Below are positions 9,325 to 18,332 of a stretch of DNA of 64,000 nt, piece after piece (the stretch's first letter is position 1; each line of letters starts with the position of its first letter). This stretch comes from Bdellovibrio sp. Lineage in GTDB: Bacteria > Bdellovibrionota > Bacteriovoracia > Bacteriovoracales > Bacteriovoracaceae. The notes under the pieces are model-generated. The model saw only the letters and a program-made list of their open reading frames with translations. It was not told the origin of the DNA and searched no databases. Where the stretch lies: contig JACPIU010000010.1 in assembly GCA_016187935.1 (NCBI GenBank), forward strand, positions 239,444 to 303,443. Reading direction: 5' to 3'. A program made the position numbers and the translations under genes.

Positions 9325-11760
9325 CTAATGACTGATTGAAATTTTTCTCACACTCACCCCGGTGTCCACTACGCCGGCGTCACTGTCAAAAACGAAGCGG
9401 ATTTCAACATTCCTCCCGGCAAAAGAACTCAAATCAATTTCGTAAGACTGCATGGGAATTTGGCCACTCTTTTTTTCTAAAAGGACGCTTTCCTGGCCTT
9501 GGCTGATGGCCAGGACTTTAAAAAAATCGTAATCGAGTTCGGTTTTAATCTCGGCGTCGAAGTTTAAGTGATAGGTACTGTTGGCAGGAAGCCCGACAAA
9601 AAGCGCGGCTTCTGCATGGACATTGTTCTGGTATTTATCTTCATTTCCAATTTTAAGCATTCCATTTTCAACCACCCAACCATAGTTCGTTTTTGTATAC
9701 TCCGTATAAAGGGCCAGTGGCCTTGATTCTCCAAACCCAAAGTCAATGACAAGATCCTGATTCGGAAAAAGGATCAGGTTTTCCGGAACAACTCTATATT
9801 GATAAACTTTTCTCCAAACCTTCACACTGTTTTGGTTATATCCGGTGACTTCAACCTTGGAAATCTTGAATTTGTCAGTTGCCATGTTTTTGGGGAAAAC
9901 AAGTTCACGACCTTCAGGATTATCCGATTCAATATTTTCCCTTCCGAGAATGGTATCTCCCTCTTTGAATTCAACAGAAGCGGTATTTTCCCATTGAGCG
10001 AAGACAGAGGGCCGCCGATCCAGCACAATATCTTGGCGCCCGTCTCGTTTAAAAAATACGTAAGAAAGATATTCAGATGACATCTCATTTAACTTTCTGG
10101 AGATGGTTTTTAACTGGTCGGCATTGCCATTGTAGAAATCAGAGAGATTGGATATGGCCAGGGAATCCGCTATGACGCCAACGTCTTCAATCAATTTCCC
10201 GGCATTGAATCCGATGCGCACAGTTTGACGAAGAGCAAAGCCAATGTTCTGACCATGGGGGAGTTGTTTAAAAGGGCCGGTATTTTCCGCCGGCAGTTCT
10301 TTCATCAATTCATTCAGACTATAATTATTGGCACCACCGGCACCAGTGTTTTCATCTTCGCCAAAAATTATCGCAGCTCCGTGATCCTGCATCTGTGCCG
10401 AGAACATGTCACAGGAAGAATAGCATGAAGAGTTGTTAAACACCGCCACAGGTTTAAAATAGTACTGGCCAAGTTCGTTCATCTTTTTCTCGGAATTAAG
10501 CGGAAGATCTTTGGTAAATTCACTCCCCTGTCTTGCGGCTTCCCTTAAGGCCTCGGTGAAGGTGCCATTTGGACTCACGAGTTCAAAGTAAAATTGATTG
10601 GCAGGACTATTCTTTAAGCGAAAATTAAGCGGAACAGGATTGGCGGGATGAAAAAGCTGCACCAGGTTTTCAGCAAGCGAAATTTGCCCACCGCCATTAT
10701 TACGAATATCAAAAATCAGTCCGTCTGTTTTGGCAAATTTGTTCATGAGCAGCAGTTTCACTTCCTGCACCACTTGGTCCAAATTTAAGGCCTCAGGCAC
10801 AAAACTTTCGAGGCGAATGTATCCGAAATTTCCATATTCATTGACGATAACGCTATATTTTAAAATTGGTTCGGCCGTATCAATAAGATCTCCGCTTACG
10901 TGAGTATTCTTTTTATTGTTAGTTTTTCGGAAAAGTTTGTTGAATTCATTTTGGTAGTCGTCTTCTGCCAGTACATTTTTTTTATTGCCTTCAAGGGCAT
11001 TTTTCAGGCAAGTGGGATTAACTTTAGTTATCCAGGGCAAAGAGGTGTTATAGATCTTTCCAAGCCGATTCTTGAAAGTGAGCTGGACAGAATCTTCGGT
11101 CGGTACCGGAAGTCTTTGATGGCTTATATAAGTGAGCAAATCAACAGCACGCCTTAGAGCAGCTTTTGCGTTCGCCCCGCGCGTTTTGGTCAGCATGGTT
11201 TGCATCGCTTTTTCCGCGGTCATTCCCTTGTAGGAGAGGAGAATATCCCCCACCTGGACTTTGAGCGGATCAGGCAAGAGAAGTAATACGTCCTCGTTTG
11301 TCACTAAGCCGCTCACTGCCAGAACTTCTTTTCCGTCGCGATCGCGAGTTTGAGCAAAACTCAAAGGAATAAAACTTCTGTAGCAGGAATAAGGGACGGG
11401 CATTTTATAATCGGTGTGAAGGTCCCTGAGACTTAAAAAGATCTCGGCGATTCTTTGATGAAAGTCCGAGTCAGAAAGTGTTTCTATCTCTGAAGCCACT
11501 TTCAAAAGAGCAGGAGTAGGATCGGCTTCGTTTCCAAAATCCTGGATCTTCAGACTTTTGTGAACAAACATCTGCTCCAGCACCAATTGGACCTGATCAA
11601 GGACAAGCTTTTTTTCCTCAAGACTGTATTTGGGGAAAATGATTTCAGCACGCCTGTCACTTAACAATTTGAAAGTGGGAACATCCTCGGCCTTTGTCAG
11701 CAGGGCGACGATAGAACAAAACAAAAAAATTGAGACCTTGAGTGGTTGAAAACTCAACAT
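9325..11760 (-). CDS. Secreted S41-family (tail-specific/CTPase-like) serine peptidase with C-terminal beta-sandwich
   Basis: 811 residues with a signal peptide (VSIFLFCSIVALLTKAED). S41 features: YGNFGYIRLESF strand, LIFDIRNNGGGQ (the hallmark of the S41 core) and NSSCYSSCDMFSAQMQDHG around the expected catalytic Ser, followed by FGEDENTGAGG. A PDZ-like segment lies before it (LKVQVGDILLSYKGM). The last 170 residues resemble a carbohydrate-binding or jelly-roll module (VEIRFVFDSDAGVVDTGVSVRKISI). Likely degrades protein in the periplasm or outside the cell. It lies 45 bases downstream of the HEEVH protein gene on the same strand, so the two are probably one operon. Confidence 0.85.
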   Translation of the reverse strand: MLSFQPLKVSIFLFCSIVALLTKAEDVPTFKLLSDRRAEIIFPKYSLEEKKLVLDQVQLVLEQMFVHKSLKIQDFGNEADPTPALLKVASEIETLSDSDFHQRIAEIFLSLRDLHTDYKMPVPYSCYRSFIPLSFAQTRDRDGKEVLAVSGLVTNEDVLLLLPDPLKVQVGDILLSYKGMTAEKAMQTMLTKTRGANAKAALRRAVDLLTYISHQRLPVPTEDSVQLTFKNRLGKIYNTSLPWITKVNPTCLKNALEGNKKNVLAEDDYQNEFNKLFRKTNNKKNTHVSGDLIDTAEPILKYSVIVNEYGNFGYIRLESFVPEALNLDQVVQEVKLLLMNKFAKTDGLIFDIRNNGGGQISLAENLVQLFHPANPVPLNFRLKNSPANQFYFELVSPNGTFTEALREAARQGSEFTKDLPLNSEKKMNELGQYYFKPVAVFNNSSCYSSCDMFSAQMQDHGAAIIFGEDENTGAGGANNYSLNELMKELPAENTGPFKQLPHGQNIGFALRQTVRIGFNAGKLIEDVGVIADSLAISNLSDFYNGNADQLKTISRKLNEMSSEYLSYVFFKRDGRQDIVLDRRPSVFAQWENTASVEFKEGDTILGRENIESDNPEGRELVFPKNMATDKFKISKVEVTGYNQNSVKVWRKVYQYRVVPENLILFPNQDLVIDFGFGESRPLALYTEYTKTNYGWVVENGMLKIGNEDKYQNNVHAEAALFVGLPANSTYHLNFDAEIKTELDYDFFKVLAISQGQESVLLEKKSGQIPMQSYEIDLSSFAGRNVEIRFVFDSDAGVVDTGVSVRKISISH

Positions 11761-11805
11761 CGTCGTTTCTCCTTGAAGGCGGTCCGTGGTAAAGATTGGA
11801 ACGGG

Positions 11806-13077
11806 TCAGTTTGTGCAGGTACCGTCGTCAACTTGTTCAAGGTTATCGAGTTGTTTTTCGAATTCTTTCTGCTTCGACTTCAACTCTGTTTCTTGCTCTT
11901 TGAGCAGGTTCCTGCGTTCAGGGTCAACACCATCTTTTTTCATACGGAGGTACTCGGCACGAAGTTCGTTGCGTCGGCGGTGGAATTCTGCAGGATTCGA
12001 TGGGTCGAACTGAAGTTCATTGTACTCCTTGAGAATTTCCAATACGCGCTTAAGACTACGTCTTTCCAGCTCTCGTTGTTCATCATGATTAGACACCAAT
12101 TTTTCTTCGTTTTCCTTGATGGATTTCTTGATCTTTTCTCTTTCACGCAGGCGTAAAACGAGCCGATCGACATCGGGAAGGCGGCCGTCCCATTGATCGG
12201 TCAAGCGTTGATATTTCTTGTGTGTAGCAATTGCCTTGTCGGTGAACGGTTTGTAGAACTCGCGAGGATCGCCATTGAGAGTCCCATTATTCTCGGTCTC
12301 GGCATAAGCACCGATATATCCAGTGAGCCTGTCGAGCATCATCCCAAATACGTCTACCCGTCTCTGAAGAGCGGGAACAACATTTGTAACTAAATCCTCG
12401 CTTTTGACAGTGAGCTCGTTGAGTCGATTGCTGACTCCAACCTCATCGAGAGGGAAACCGTCGACATCTTTACCGCTGCAGATTTCATGGCGATATTGCG
12501 AGACAAGCTCATTGAACTCCTTCAATCCTGAGTCAAGGTAGTCGTTGGCATAACGGATTTCGGTTTGCTGGGTCCAGCGTTTCAAGGCCTCGATGGTCGA
12601 TTCCCAAGCTTCCGCTTCGACCGCATTTTGCAGATTCCAACCGCTCGCCCAGCTTCTGGCATTCGAAAGGATACGTGATATGGTGGACTGGTTCGTATGC
12701 ACTTCCTCGTGATAGCAGGTTTCCGCCAATAAGATCATATTTTGCATCTCGGTGAGGAAATAATTTTTAGGATCAACATCGAATACATTCGTAGTTTTCT
12801 TGAAAGCGAAAGACATCCAGCTTGGGATGATAATAGGACCGCCTACTCCTCCGATGGTGGCATCAGTGATCTCATTATCCACTTGAATCAAGTCGCTTCC
12901 CAGTAGTCTTTCCAGTTTTACGGCTTTATCGATATCTTGTGCCTCCATGCCTCGTAAAAAACGGATGAGTGTCTCCATCGCCTCTTTTTCAGATGAAGTC
13001 AGTGTCCGAGGGGCCGCGGTAACGGCGGTTGCGCCAAGAGCAAACCATATCATGGTCAAAACAAGAATTTTATTCAT
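11806..13077 (-). CDS. Secreted putative zinc metallopeptidase (HEEVH) with coiled-coil tail
   Basis: 423 residues. The signal peptide ends near TAVTAAPR. A HExxH zinc signature occurs at residues 123-127 (CYHEEVHTNQ), and a possible third ligand lies in AVEAEAWES about 30 residues later, the spacing of gluzincins. The C-terminal 130 residues (about 290-423) are a charged coiled coil (RLREREKIKKSIKENEEKL, KEQETELKSKQKEFEK). No precise family recognised. Gene pair with the S41 peptidase downstream suggests joint action on exported protein. Confidence 0.6.
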   Translation of the reverse strand: MNKILVLTMIWFALGATAVTAAPRTLTSSEKEAMETLIRFLRGMEAQDIDKAVKLERLLGSDLIQVDNEITDATIGGVGGPIIIPSWMSFAFKKTTNVFDVDPKNYFLTEMQNMILLAETCYHEEVHTNQSTISRILSNARSWASGWNLQNAVEAEAWESTIEALKRWTQQTEIRYANDYLDSGLKEFNELVSQYRHEICSGKDVDGFPLDEVGVSNRLNELTVKSEDLVTNVVPALQRRVDVFGMMLDRLTGYIGAYAETENNGTLNGDPREFYKPFTDKAIATHKKYQRLTDQWDGRLPDVDRLVLRLREREKIKKSIKENEEKLVSNHDEQRELERRSLKRVLEILKEYNELQFDPSNPAEFHRRRNELRAEYLRMKKDGVDPERRNLLKEQETELKSKQKEFEKQLDNLEQVDDGTCTN

Positions 13078-13159
13078 AAATACTCCTTAGAAATTCCCGA
13101 CTGTCAGTACCGAACCGGCATTTAGACGTCAAGCTTTTTATTGCCATGCAAAGTTAGTT

Positions 13160-13927
13160 ATGAGTAGAGTTGAACTCATGAGCACCGATTTATTTTCCAA
13201 GCAGGCAAACCTTTACTCTCGATATCGTCCTCAATATCCCGAAAAACTTTATAAATTTCTTATGCTCCATTGCATACATAAAGAACTTGCCTGGGACTGC
13301 GCCACAGGAAATGGACAAGCAGCGGTTGATTTAGCAAAATTCTTCAGGAAAGTGATTGCTACGGACCTTAGTGAAAAACAGATTAAAAGCGCAGTAAAAG
13401 TAAGCAATGTGGATTATAGAGTTTTAAAGGCCGAGGAGTCACTCGACGTCCAGGATCACTCAATTGATCTAATAACTGTGGCACAGGCCCTGCATTGGTT
13501 TGATCTTGATAAATTCTATGCAGAAGTAACACGTTTGTTAAGGCCAGCTGGACTTTTTGCAACTTGGGCCTATGCCTTTCATGCGCCAATCCATCCGAAA
13601 ATAGATTTGATTTTGAATGATTTTTATTTCAATACCTTGGGCCCTTTTTGGAGCAAGAACAACAAGTTGATTTTTGATGATTATAGAAAATTAAATTTTC
13701 CCTTTCGTGAAATCCCCACTCCTGAGATAAATCTTGAGGTTGATTGGTCCCTTGAAGATCTCATCGGATATTTTAAAACTTGGTCTTCAACTCAGCTTTT
13801 CATTGACAAAAATCAAGTTGATCCAACGATAGAGTTGCATGAAAAGATTTCCGCCCATTGGGGGAAAGATGATGAAAAAAAAGTACTAAGTTGGCATTTG
13901 GTATTTAAAGTTGGGAAAGTTTATTAG
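13160..13927 (+). CDS. Class I SAM-dependent methyltransferase
   Basis: 255 residues. Motif I appears as AWDCATGNGQAAVDL, the acidic end of beta2 as VIATDLSEKQI, and the motif around DLITVAQALHWFDLDKFYAE followed by RLLRPAGLFATWAY is typical of the trans-aconitate methyltransferase/Crg1-like group. Such enzymes methylate small molecules; the substrate here is unknown. Two starts are possible, 13160 and 13178; the second fits the family N-terminus (FSKQANLYSRYRP) better, but neither has a strong ribosome site. Monocistronic, divergent from the HEEVH protein gene. Confidence 0.85.
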   Translation: MSRVELMSTDLFSKQANLYSRYRPQYPEKLYKFLMLHCIHKELAWDCATGNGQAAVDLAKFFRKVIATDLSEKQIKSAVKVSNVDYRVLKAEESLDVQDHSIDLITVAQALHWFDLDKFYAEVTRLLRPAGLFATWAYAFHAPIHPKIDLILNDFYFNTLGPFWSKNNKLIFDDYRKLNFPFREIPTPEINLEVDWSLEDLIGYFKTWSSTQLFIDKNQVDPTIELHEKISAHWGKDDEKKVLSWHLVFKVGKVY

Positions 13928-14058
13928 TGGTGAGGTGTTAGGTAACTTTCGCCCTGAGTGAATTTTTTATAGGACTGCGCATTGTGCGTTGCGCTAATGA
14001 CGGGCCATTGCTATAGTTAACCTCAATATTAGCTTTTATTTAAATGGAGATTCATCAC

Positions 14059-14412
14059 ATGAAGAAAGCTTTCGTTGTAATAATTGTGACCTTACTAAGC
14101 GGTAGTGCTTTTGCAATGTCATGTAACGAATCAATAGATATTTTATCAGCCCAGGCCGGCTCTGCCGGAGGACTAAAAATGGCCCTCGTGCATGAGAGTG
14201 CTAAATTAGATGTTTTAAAAAAGATAAAGGAAACCTTTGACGAAAATCCAGGGATTGATGTGCTAATGGGGACATATCGGTCTGAAATTGATAAGGAACT
14301 AGCATATAGTATAAAAAACGTTCAAGAATTGAGAAATGATGTTGCGGAATCCATTGAATGGACAAATTCAGCAAAATCTTTGGCAAAAAAGCTGTGTAAA
14401 TTAAAGTCCTGA
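14059..14412 (+). CDS. Small secreted hypothetical protein
   Basis: 117 residues. A clear signal peptide (MKKAFVVIIVTLLSGSAFAM) is followed by a mostly helical, charged mature part with two Cys (MSCNES near the mature start and KKLCKLKS at the end). GGAG lies nine bases before the ATG at 14059; the frame could start at 14044, but the signal peptide argues for 14059. Family not recognised. Its stop faces the convergent amine-oxidase-like gene eight bases away. Confidence 0.6.
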   Translation: MKKAFVVIIVTLLSGSAFAMSCNESIDILSAQAGSAGGLKMALVHESAKLDVLKKIKETFDENPGIDVLMGTYRSEIDKELAYSIKNVQELRNDVAESIEWTNSAKSLAKKLCKLKS

Positions 14413-14419
14413 TTAATCA

Positions 14420-15622
14420 TCACCTGGAACTTTCGCACTTTGAGCTAATCATTCTCTCAAACTCTGAAAATGAGCGATTGATGCAATCTTCAATCGCCAG
14501 GCCTTGAAAGTAATTTCCAGTGAGATAAATATCTTTGCCTGCCAGTGCCTGATCAATCGCGGTCAAAATTTCTTTGTGCCGCATGTTTAATTTCGGCAGT
14601 ATCCGCACACGTTCGGCGGAATCTATGATATCGTTTTGCGAAATACCAAGAACCTCAAAAATTTTTGTCATTTTTTGTTTTTTATCCAGTAGTCCCGGTC
14701 GGAAATGAAAGGTAAAGCCTCGAAATTTAGGATGAGTCACGACATCTCTGGAAACCACAGAATAAAAATTATTATCGGTGGGAATGAGACCGGCAAAAGG
14801 CGCATGCTTGACTTTGGTTTTATTGACAATGACACCAACCGATTCGACAGATGCGGTCTCGATTTTGCCAAGTATCTGCGCAAGTGCGGGATTTAAATCT
14901 TTGAGATAGGCCGCCGAATGAGAGACCGGAGTGGCAAAAACGAGAAAGTCAGCGGTGACATTTTCACCATTGCCGAGTCGGAGTTGGAAACCGTGATCAG
15001 TTTGTGTAAAAGCTTCAATCGTACATTCTGTTAAAATAGTGAGTTTTTTATCCTGGGCGACCTTATCAGTGATGGCCTGCAGACCACCTTGAAGTGTATA
15101 ACTGCGAAAAATATCTTTGCGCCGCTCTCTTTTCTTAAAAAGAGAATTTGCCGGAAACGGTCCGGCGTCTTGAGATAACACCGCATTGAATGAAGGGCCC
15201 AAAATATTTTTATAATTGTTGCTGCCGAGAATAGTTTGGTAGAACTCTTGAACTGAAAGTTGGTCTTTTTTTACTTGAAAAATTTTAGGAAGAGAAAAAA
15301 ATATTTCGATCAAGGAAAGGTGTTTGAGGATCTTTTCGATTTTCCCATTATTATAAATTTTAAAAGAGACTTTATTTCTTTTTAAAAGTGAGTGGACCAA
15401 GCCGTATTTTTCAATAATGGAAATCAAACCACGATATGAATTGTAACAAGTATGGGCACCAAGTTCGATACTGTAATCTTCAAAGCGGTGGGAGTCAAAA
15501 CAGCCTCCAATACGATTGGAATGCTCTAGGAGAATGGTGCTATGGCCTGCCTGGATTGATTTGGTGGCGAAGCTTAATCCCGAGATCCCCGCGCCAACGA
15601 TCACAACTTTTTTGTTTTGCAT
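14420..15622 (-). CDS. FAD-dependent amine oxidase / protoporphyrinogen-oxidase-like protein
   Basis: About 400 residues. It begins with a Rossmann dinucleotide-binding motif (VVIVGAGISGLSFA, then ILLEHSNRIGG) and ends with the C-terminal FAD motif of this superfamily (IYLTGNYFQGLAIEDCINR). The overall order fits HemY/protoporphyrinogen oxidase or a related phytoene-desaturase-like enzyme. I did not assign hemY because no heme genes are near. The start at 15622 has GAGG five bases upstream. It lies 22 bases after a predicted outer-membrane protein gene on the same strand. Confidence 0.75.
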   Translation of the reverse strand: MQNKKVVIVGAGISGLSFATKSIQAGHSTILLEHSNRIGGCFDSHRFEDYSIELGAHTCYNSYRGLISIIEKYGLVHSLLKRNKVSFKIYNNGKIEKILKHLSLIEIFFSLPKIFQVKKDQLSVQEFYQTILGSNNYKNILGPSFNAVLSQDAGPFPANSLFKKRERRKDIFRSYTLQGGLQAITDKVAQDKKLTILTECTIEAFTQTDHGFQLRLGNGENVTADFLVFATPVSHSAAYLKDLNPALAQILGKIETASVESVGVIVNKTKVKHAPFAGLIPTDNNFYSVVSRDVVTHPKFRGFTFHFRPGLLDKKQKMTKIFEVLGISQNDIIDSAERVRILPKLNMRHKEILTAIDQALAGKDIYLTGNYFQGLAIEDCINRSFSEFERMISSKCESSR

Positions 15623-15644
15623 GAAAACCTCGTCAGAGGCGAGC

Positions 15645-16418
15645 TTAAAGGGTGTAGGCCATGCCAACGGTTAGACCTGCGCCGATAAACTTGGAACCGT
15701 TTTCTCTGCTCATGGATTTAAATCCTTCTAGCAAAAGATTGAAACGCCAACTGGTTTCCGCAATTTGCCATTCGTAGCCAAGACCCGCATTCCACGTACC
15801 CCGAAACCCCAACAAAGTCGTGTCAAAATCGGAATCATGCCGATTGCCCTCAATGTAATGGCCCGCCACTCCGCCGCGTAAAAGGACATAGCGCGTATGG
15901 GGTGTGCCGAGGGGAATAAGTGCCAGTTCAAAACCAACCGGAAATTCATAATGATTGAGACGTGCTTTTTGGCCATTTTTCATTTTCTGATCCATGCCGG
16001 AATATTGCATGCCAAAATAAGATCTGACCCAAGAGAAGATATGGGTACCAAACAAGATTTTTGCACCTAAATTGTTTGATACGGAATGTCTGACATTATC
16101 GTGTCCAACTGTATACATGGAGTTTGTCAGTAAACTGAAATTGATATACTTGGCCTTGGCAAAATCAAAGTTGGCTTCATCTTCGGATTGTGGTTCAACT
16201 GGTTGTGTATTTTGGACATTTCCCGAAATCGGCGCTTGCTTGCCTGATTCCAGATATTCAATAAAAGTTTTTTTATCGCCACTGCTCCAGGCCCTTTGAT
16301 TTTTAAGATTCGGCAAATCAGTTGCCAAGCTGACAGCACTGCCGAAAACGCAAAAGGTGCAATAAAACCCTATAAGAAGTTTAACCTTTGTATTTTTCTT
16401 AGAAAAATCTCGTTTCAT
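15645..16418 (-). CDS. Predicted outer-membrane beta-barrel protein
   Basis: About 257 residues with a signal peptide (KVKLLIGFYCTFCVFGSAVSLA). A short low-complexity linker precedes alternating hydrophobic strands with aromatic girdles (INFSLLTNSMYTVGH, YEFPVGFELALIPLG, YVLLRGGVAGHYIEG). The end (FIGAGLTVGMAYTL) is compatible with a beta-signal. Function unknown. Probably cotranscribed with the amine-oxidase-like gene. ATG at 16418 is the likely start, although the ribosome site is weak; 16442 is the other in-frame ATG. Confidence 0.55.
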   Translation of the reverse strand: MKRDFSKKNTKVKLLIGFYCTFCVFGSAVSLATDLPNLKNQRAWSSGDKKTFIEYLESGKQAPISGNVQNTQPVEPQSEDEANFDFAKAKYINFSLLTNSMYTVGHDNVRHSVSNNLGAKILFGTHIFSWVRSYFGMQYSGMDQKMKNGQKARLNHYEFPVGFELALIPLGTPHTRYVLLRGGVAGHYIEGNRHDSDFDTTLLGFRGTWNAGLGYEWQIAETSWRFNLLLEGFKSMSRENGSKFIGAGLTVGMAYTL

Positions 16419-16469
16419 ATTGTGAGAATTACTATATTGCAATAGAGTATATTTTGAAAGAATAAATTA

Positions 16470-16949
16470 ATGGTCTTTTGCATGCTAAAATGGAAAATTT
16501 GCCTAATATTAGTTGTCAGTTTTTTTTGTTTTGGGATTGAAACCATATTAGCGAAATCAATCCAAGAGGCCAGGCGCGATATCGTTCGCAGTACTCTTGA
16601 TTATTTAAGCATCCCTTATCTTTGGGGTGGTACCAATCCGCAGACCGGGCTTGATTGTTCCGGCTTTGTGCAGTTGGTTTATCATCGGGCCGGGTTAAAG
16701 GTTCCACGCGTCTCCGGCGATCAGTATAGATTAACAGCTTATCTTGGCCCTAAGAGTGTGCACGAAGCGGATTTAATTTTTTTTGCGATGAAAAATCCTG
16801 GCAGCCAACGAGTTGATCATGTGGGAATTTATGTCGGGAAAGGTTATTTTGTTCACGCCTCTTTTTCTAATGGGATTCATATCGACAGCGTGCATAACCC
16901 TTATTACTACGTGAGAATTGTAGGAATTAGAAAATTTACAGGTTTTTAA
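16470..16949 (+). CDS. NlpC/P60 peptidoglycan endopeptidase
   Basis: 159 residues: signal peptide (ICLILVVSFFCFGIETILA) followed directly by a complete NlpC/P60 domain. Catalytic Cys63 in LDCSGFVQLVYH, His117 in VDHVGIYVG and a third polar residue His129 in YFVHAS. These enzymes cut the D-Glu to diamino-acid bond in peptidoglycan stems. No SH3b or LysM targeting domain, so it is a minimal form. The 3' end overlaps the convergent HETGH protein gene by 14 bases. Confidence 0.9.
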   Translation: MVFCMLKWKICLILVVSFFCFGIETILAKSIQEARRDIVRSTLDYLSIPYLWGGTNPQTGLDCSGFVQLVYHRAGLKVPRVSGDQYRLTAYLGPKSVHEADLIFFAMKNPGSQRVDHVGIYVGKGYFVHASFSNGIHIDSVHNPYYYVRIVGIRKFTGF

Positions 16950-17721
16950 GCCGACAGCCCGGACGCAAGGGACATTGTAAAGCATTGGCAATGCCAGGAT
17001 CATTGCGTGTCAGAAAGTCAAAACGGTAATCAAGTCCTGGATGTTCCCCATCATCATGATTCCCTATCGTGCAGATAAAATGGTAATTGGTGCGAAATGT
17101 TTCTGCCCTGGTATTCTTCTTCAGCATTTGCGCTACAGCGCGATTACCCCAATAATCAGCGGCGATTTCATTTAAGTGCGGACCAACTCGTAACTCGCTA
17201 AAAATTATTTTGAAAATATTCATGGTGCTTTCTTTTGCCAATTGTTCGTGAGTGGGATGATCTTGCAAGCATTCTTTATAATCTTCATAGAACGCGATAT
17301 TTTCTTTGAAAAGAAAATGCCCAGTTTCATGAGCGGTTACAAAGGTAAAGGCATCCGCCATTTCTTCTGCGGTTTGTTGGGGTGAGACGATTCTTTTTAC
17401 CAGCCCTGGACAAATTGAAATAATGCGGCGACCTTCCACATAAAGGGCCGAAGCATTCGGGATGCTGCCTTCCAAACCACAATTTAAAACCCGGATAGCT
17501 CTAATAAACACAAGGGCTTGATCGGAGAGACCCAGTTCCATGGCCTCTTCTCCCTCGAAAACAAAGTGAGTTTCCTTGGCAATTTTGGATAAGGCCTGCC
17601 TTTGTGTTTGAGTGAGGTTGGTTTCCTCTTGAATCGCCCCTTGAATGTGTTCTTGCAAGCGCGATGAAAATTCTGCCGTACGTATTTTTCCAAGGATTGT
17701 CTGATAATCGACTTCACTCAT
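16936..17721 (-). CDS. Putative zinc metallopeptidase (HETGH), signal peptide in another frame
   Basis: 261 residues from the ATG at 17721 (the frame is open to 17754). The zinc site is HETGH at residues 131-135 (VTAHETGHFLF), with a likely downstream ligand region NEIAADYWGNR (Glu185, Asp189). Overall resembles M48-like zincins without being assignable. The mature-like sequence has no export signal of its own, but a perfect signal peptide lies just upstream in a different frame (17716-17821). A single-base indel, reinitiation at the overlapping ATGAGTGA, or a sequence error would explain this. If real, the enzyme is cytoplasmic or the gene is damaged. Confidence 0.65.
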   Translation of the reverse strand: MSEVDYQTILGKIRTAEFSSRLQEHIQGAIQEETNLTQTQRQALSKIAKETHFVFEGEEAMELGLSDQALVFIRAIRVLNCGLEGSIPNASALYVEGRRIISICPGLVKRIVSPQQTAEEMADAFTFVTAHETGHFLFKENIAFYEDYKECLQDHPTHEQLAKESTMNIFKIIFSELRVGPHLNEIAADYWGNRAVAQMLKKNTRAETFRTNYHFICTIGNHDDGEHPGLDYRFDFLTRNDPGIANALQCPLRPGCRLKNL

Positions 17722-17821
17722 TATTGCATGTGGCGGGGAGTATTCCATTCTCATGTTCCGGACAGGGCGTGGCCTGGGCCATGTAAGTGAAAAGAAATGT
17801 AAGAAAGCAAAAAATTTTCAT
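17716..17821 (-). other. Detached signal-peptide ORF upstream of the HETGH peptidase
   Basis: ATG at 17819-17821 overlaps the TGA of the preceding gene (ATGA), which suggests translational coupling. It encodes MKIFCFLTFLFTYMAQATPC and then about 15 more residues before a TGA at about 17716. This is a textbook signal peptide with an A-Q-A cleavage site. Its frame is one base off the frame of the HETGH peptidase, and the two open frames overlap between 17754 and 17716. The most economical explanation is that both once were, or are, one exported peptidase. Confidence 0.5.
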
Positions 17822-18237
17822 TTTTGAAAGTGGGCCTCAAGTATGCTGACCAGTTGAGCAGCGATACTCACAGGCTTTTGGTTTTGCATATCTACAGTAT
17901 GGGCCATAATTTTTTGGCCCACTTTCCATGAAAATTGAAAAGTATCTTGCTGTCCTTGTTTGTGATGGTCTAATTCTTTCAAGAGTTTGAGAATTTCTTT
18001 TTTGCCTTCGATAGACAAATCGAATTTAGCTTGTCTCTTTTCATCGCCCACAACTTCAGTAAGCACGCAGCTAGATTTCATCGGGCAAGTCAACTCAGTG
18101 ACGGCAATGCCTAACGCCGGTGAAAGTCGTCTTTGATATTGCAGTTGGAAAGTGTCACTGGTCTTCTGTTCATTTGCCAAACTCATCCACGCAGTGATGA
18201 GACAGATAAGAGGCACGATATGTCCGATAATGCTCAA
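17818..18237 (-). CDS. Small secreted hypothetical protein
   Basis: 139 residues with a signal peptide (MSIIGHIVPLICLITAWMSLANEQ). The mature part is mixed alpha/beta with a Cys pair (LTCPMKSSC) that could form a disulfide. No family recognised. Its stop codon overlaps the start of the signal-peptide frame of the HETGH peptidase, so the genes are in one operon. Confidence 0.55.
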   Translation of the reverse strand: MSIIGHIVPLICLITAWMSLANEQKTSDTFQLQYQRRLSPALGIAVTELTCPMKSSCVLTEVVGDEKRQAKFDLSIEGKKEILKLLKELDHHKQGQQDTFQFSWKVGQKIMAHTVDMQNQKPVSIAAQLVSILEAHFQK

Positions 18238-18332
18238 GATGATACCTGACTGTTATAGTCATTGGGGATGTTACCCATGCCTCTATTGTAAAGTCTTTCG
18301 GACCACTTTTCATCTATGGAAATTTAGTCGCT

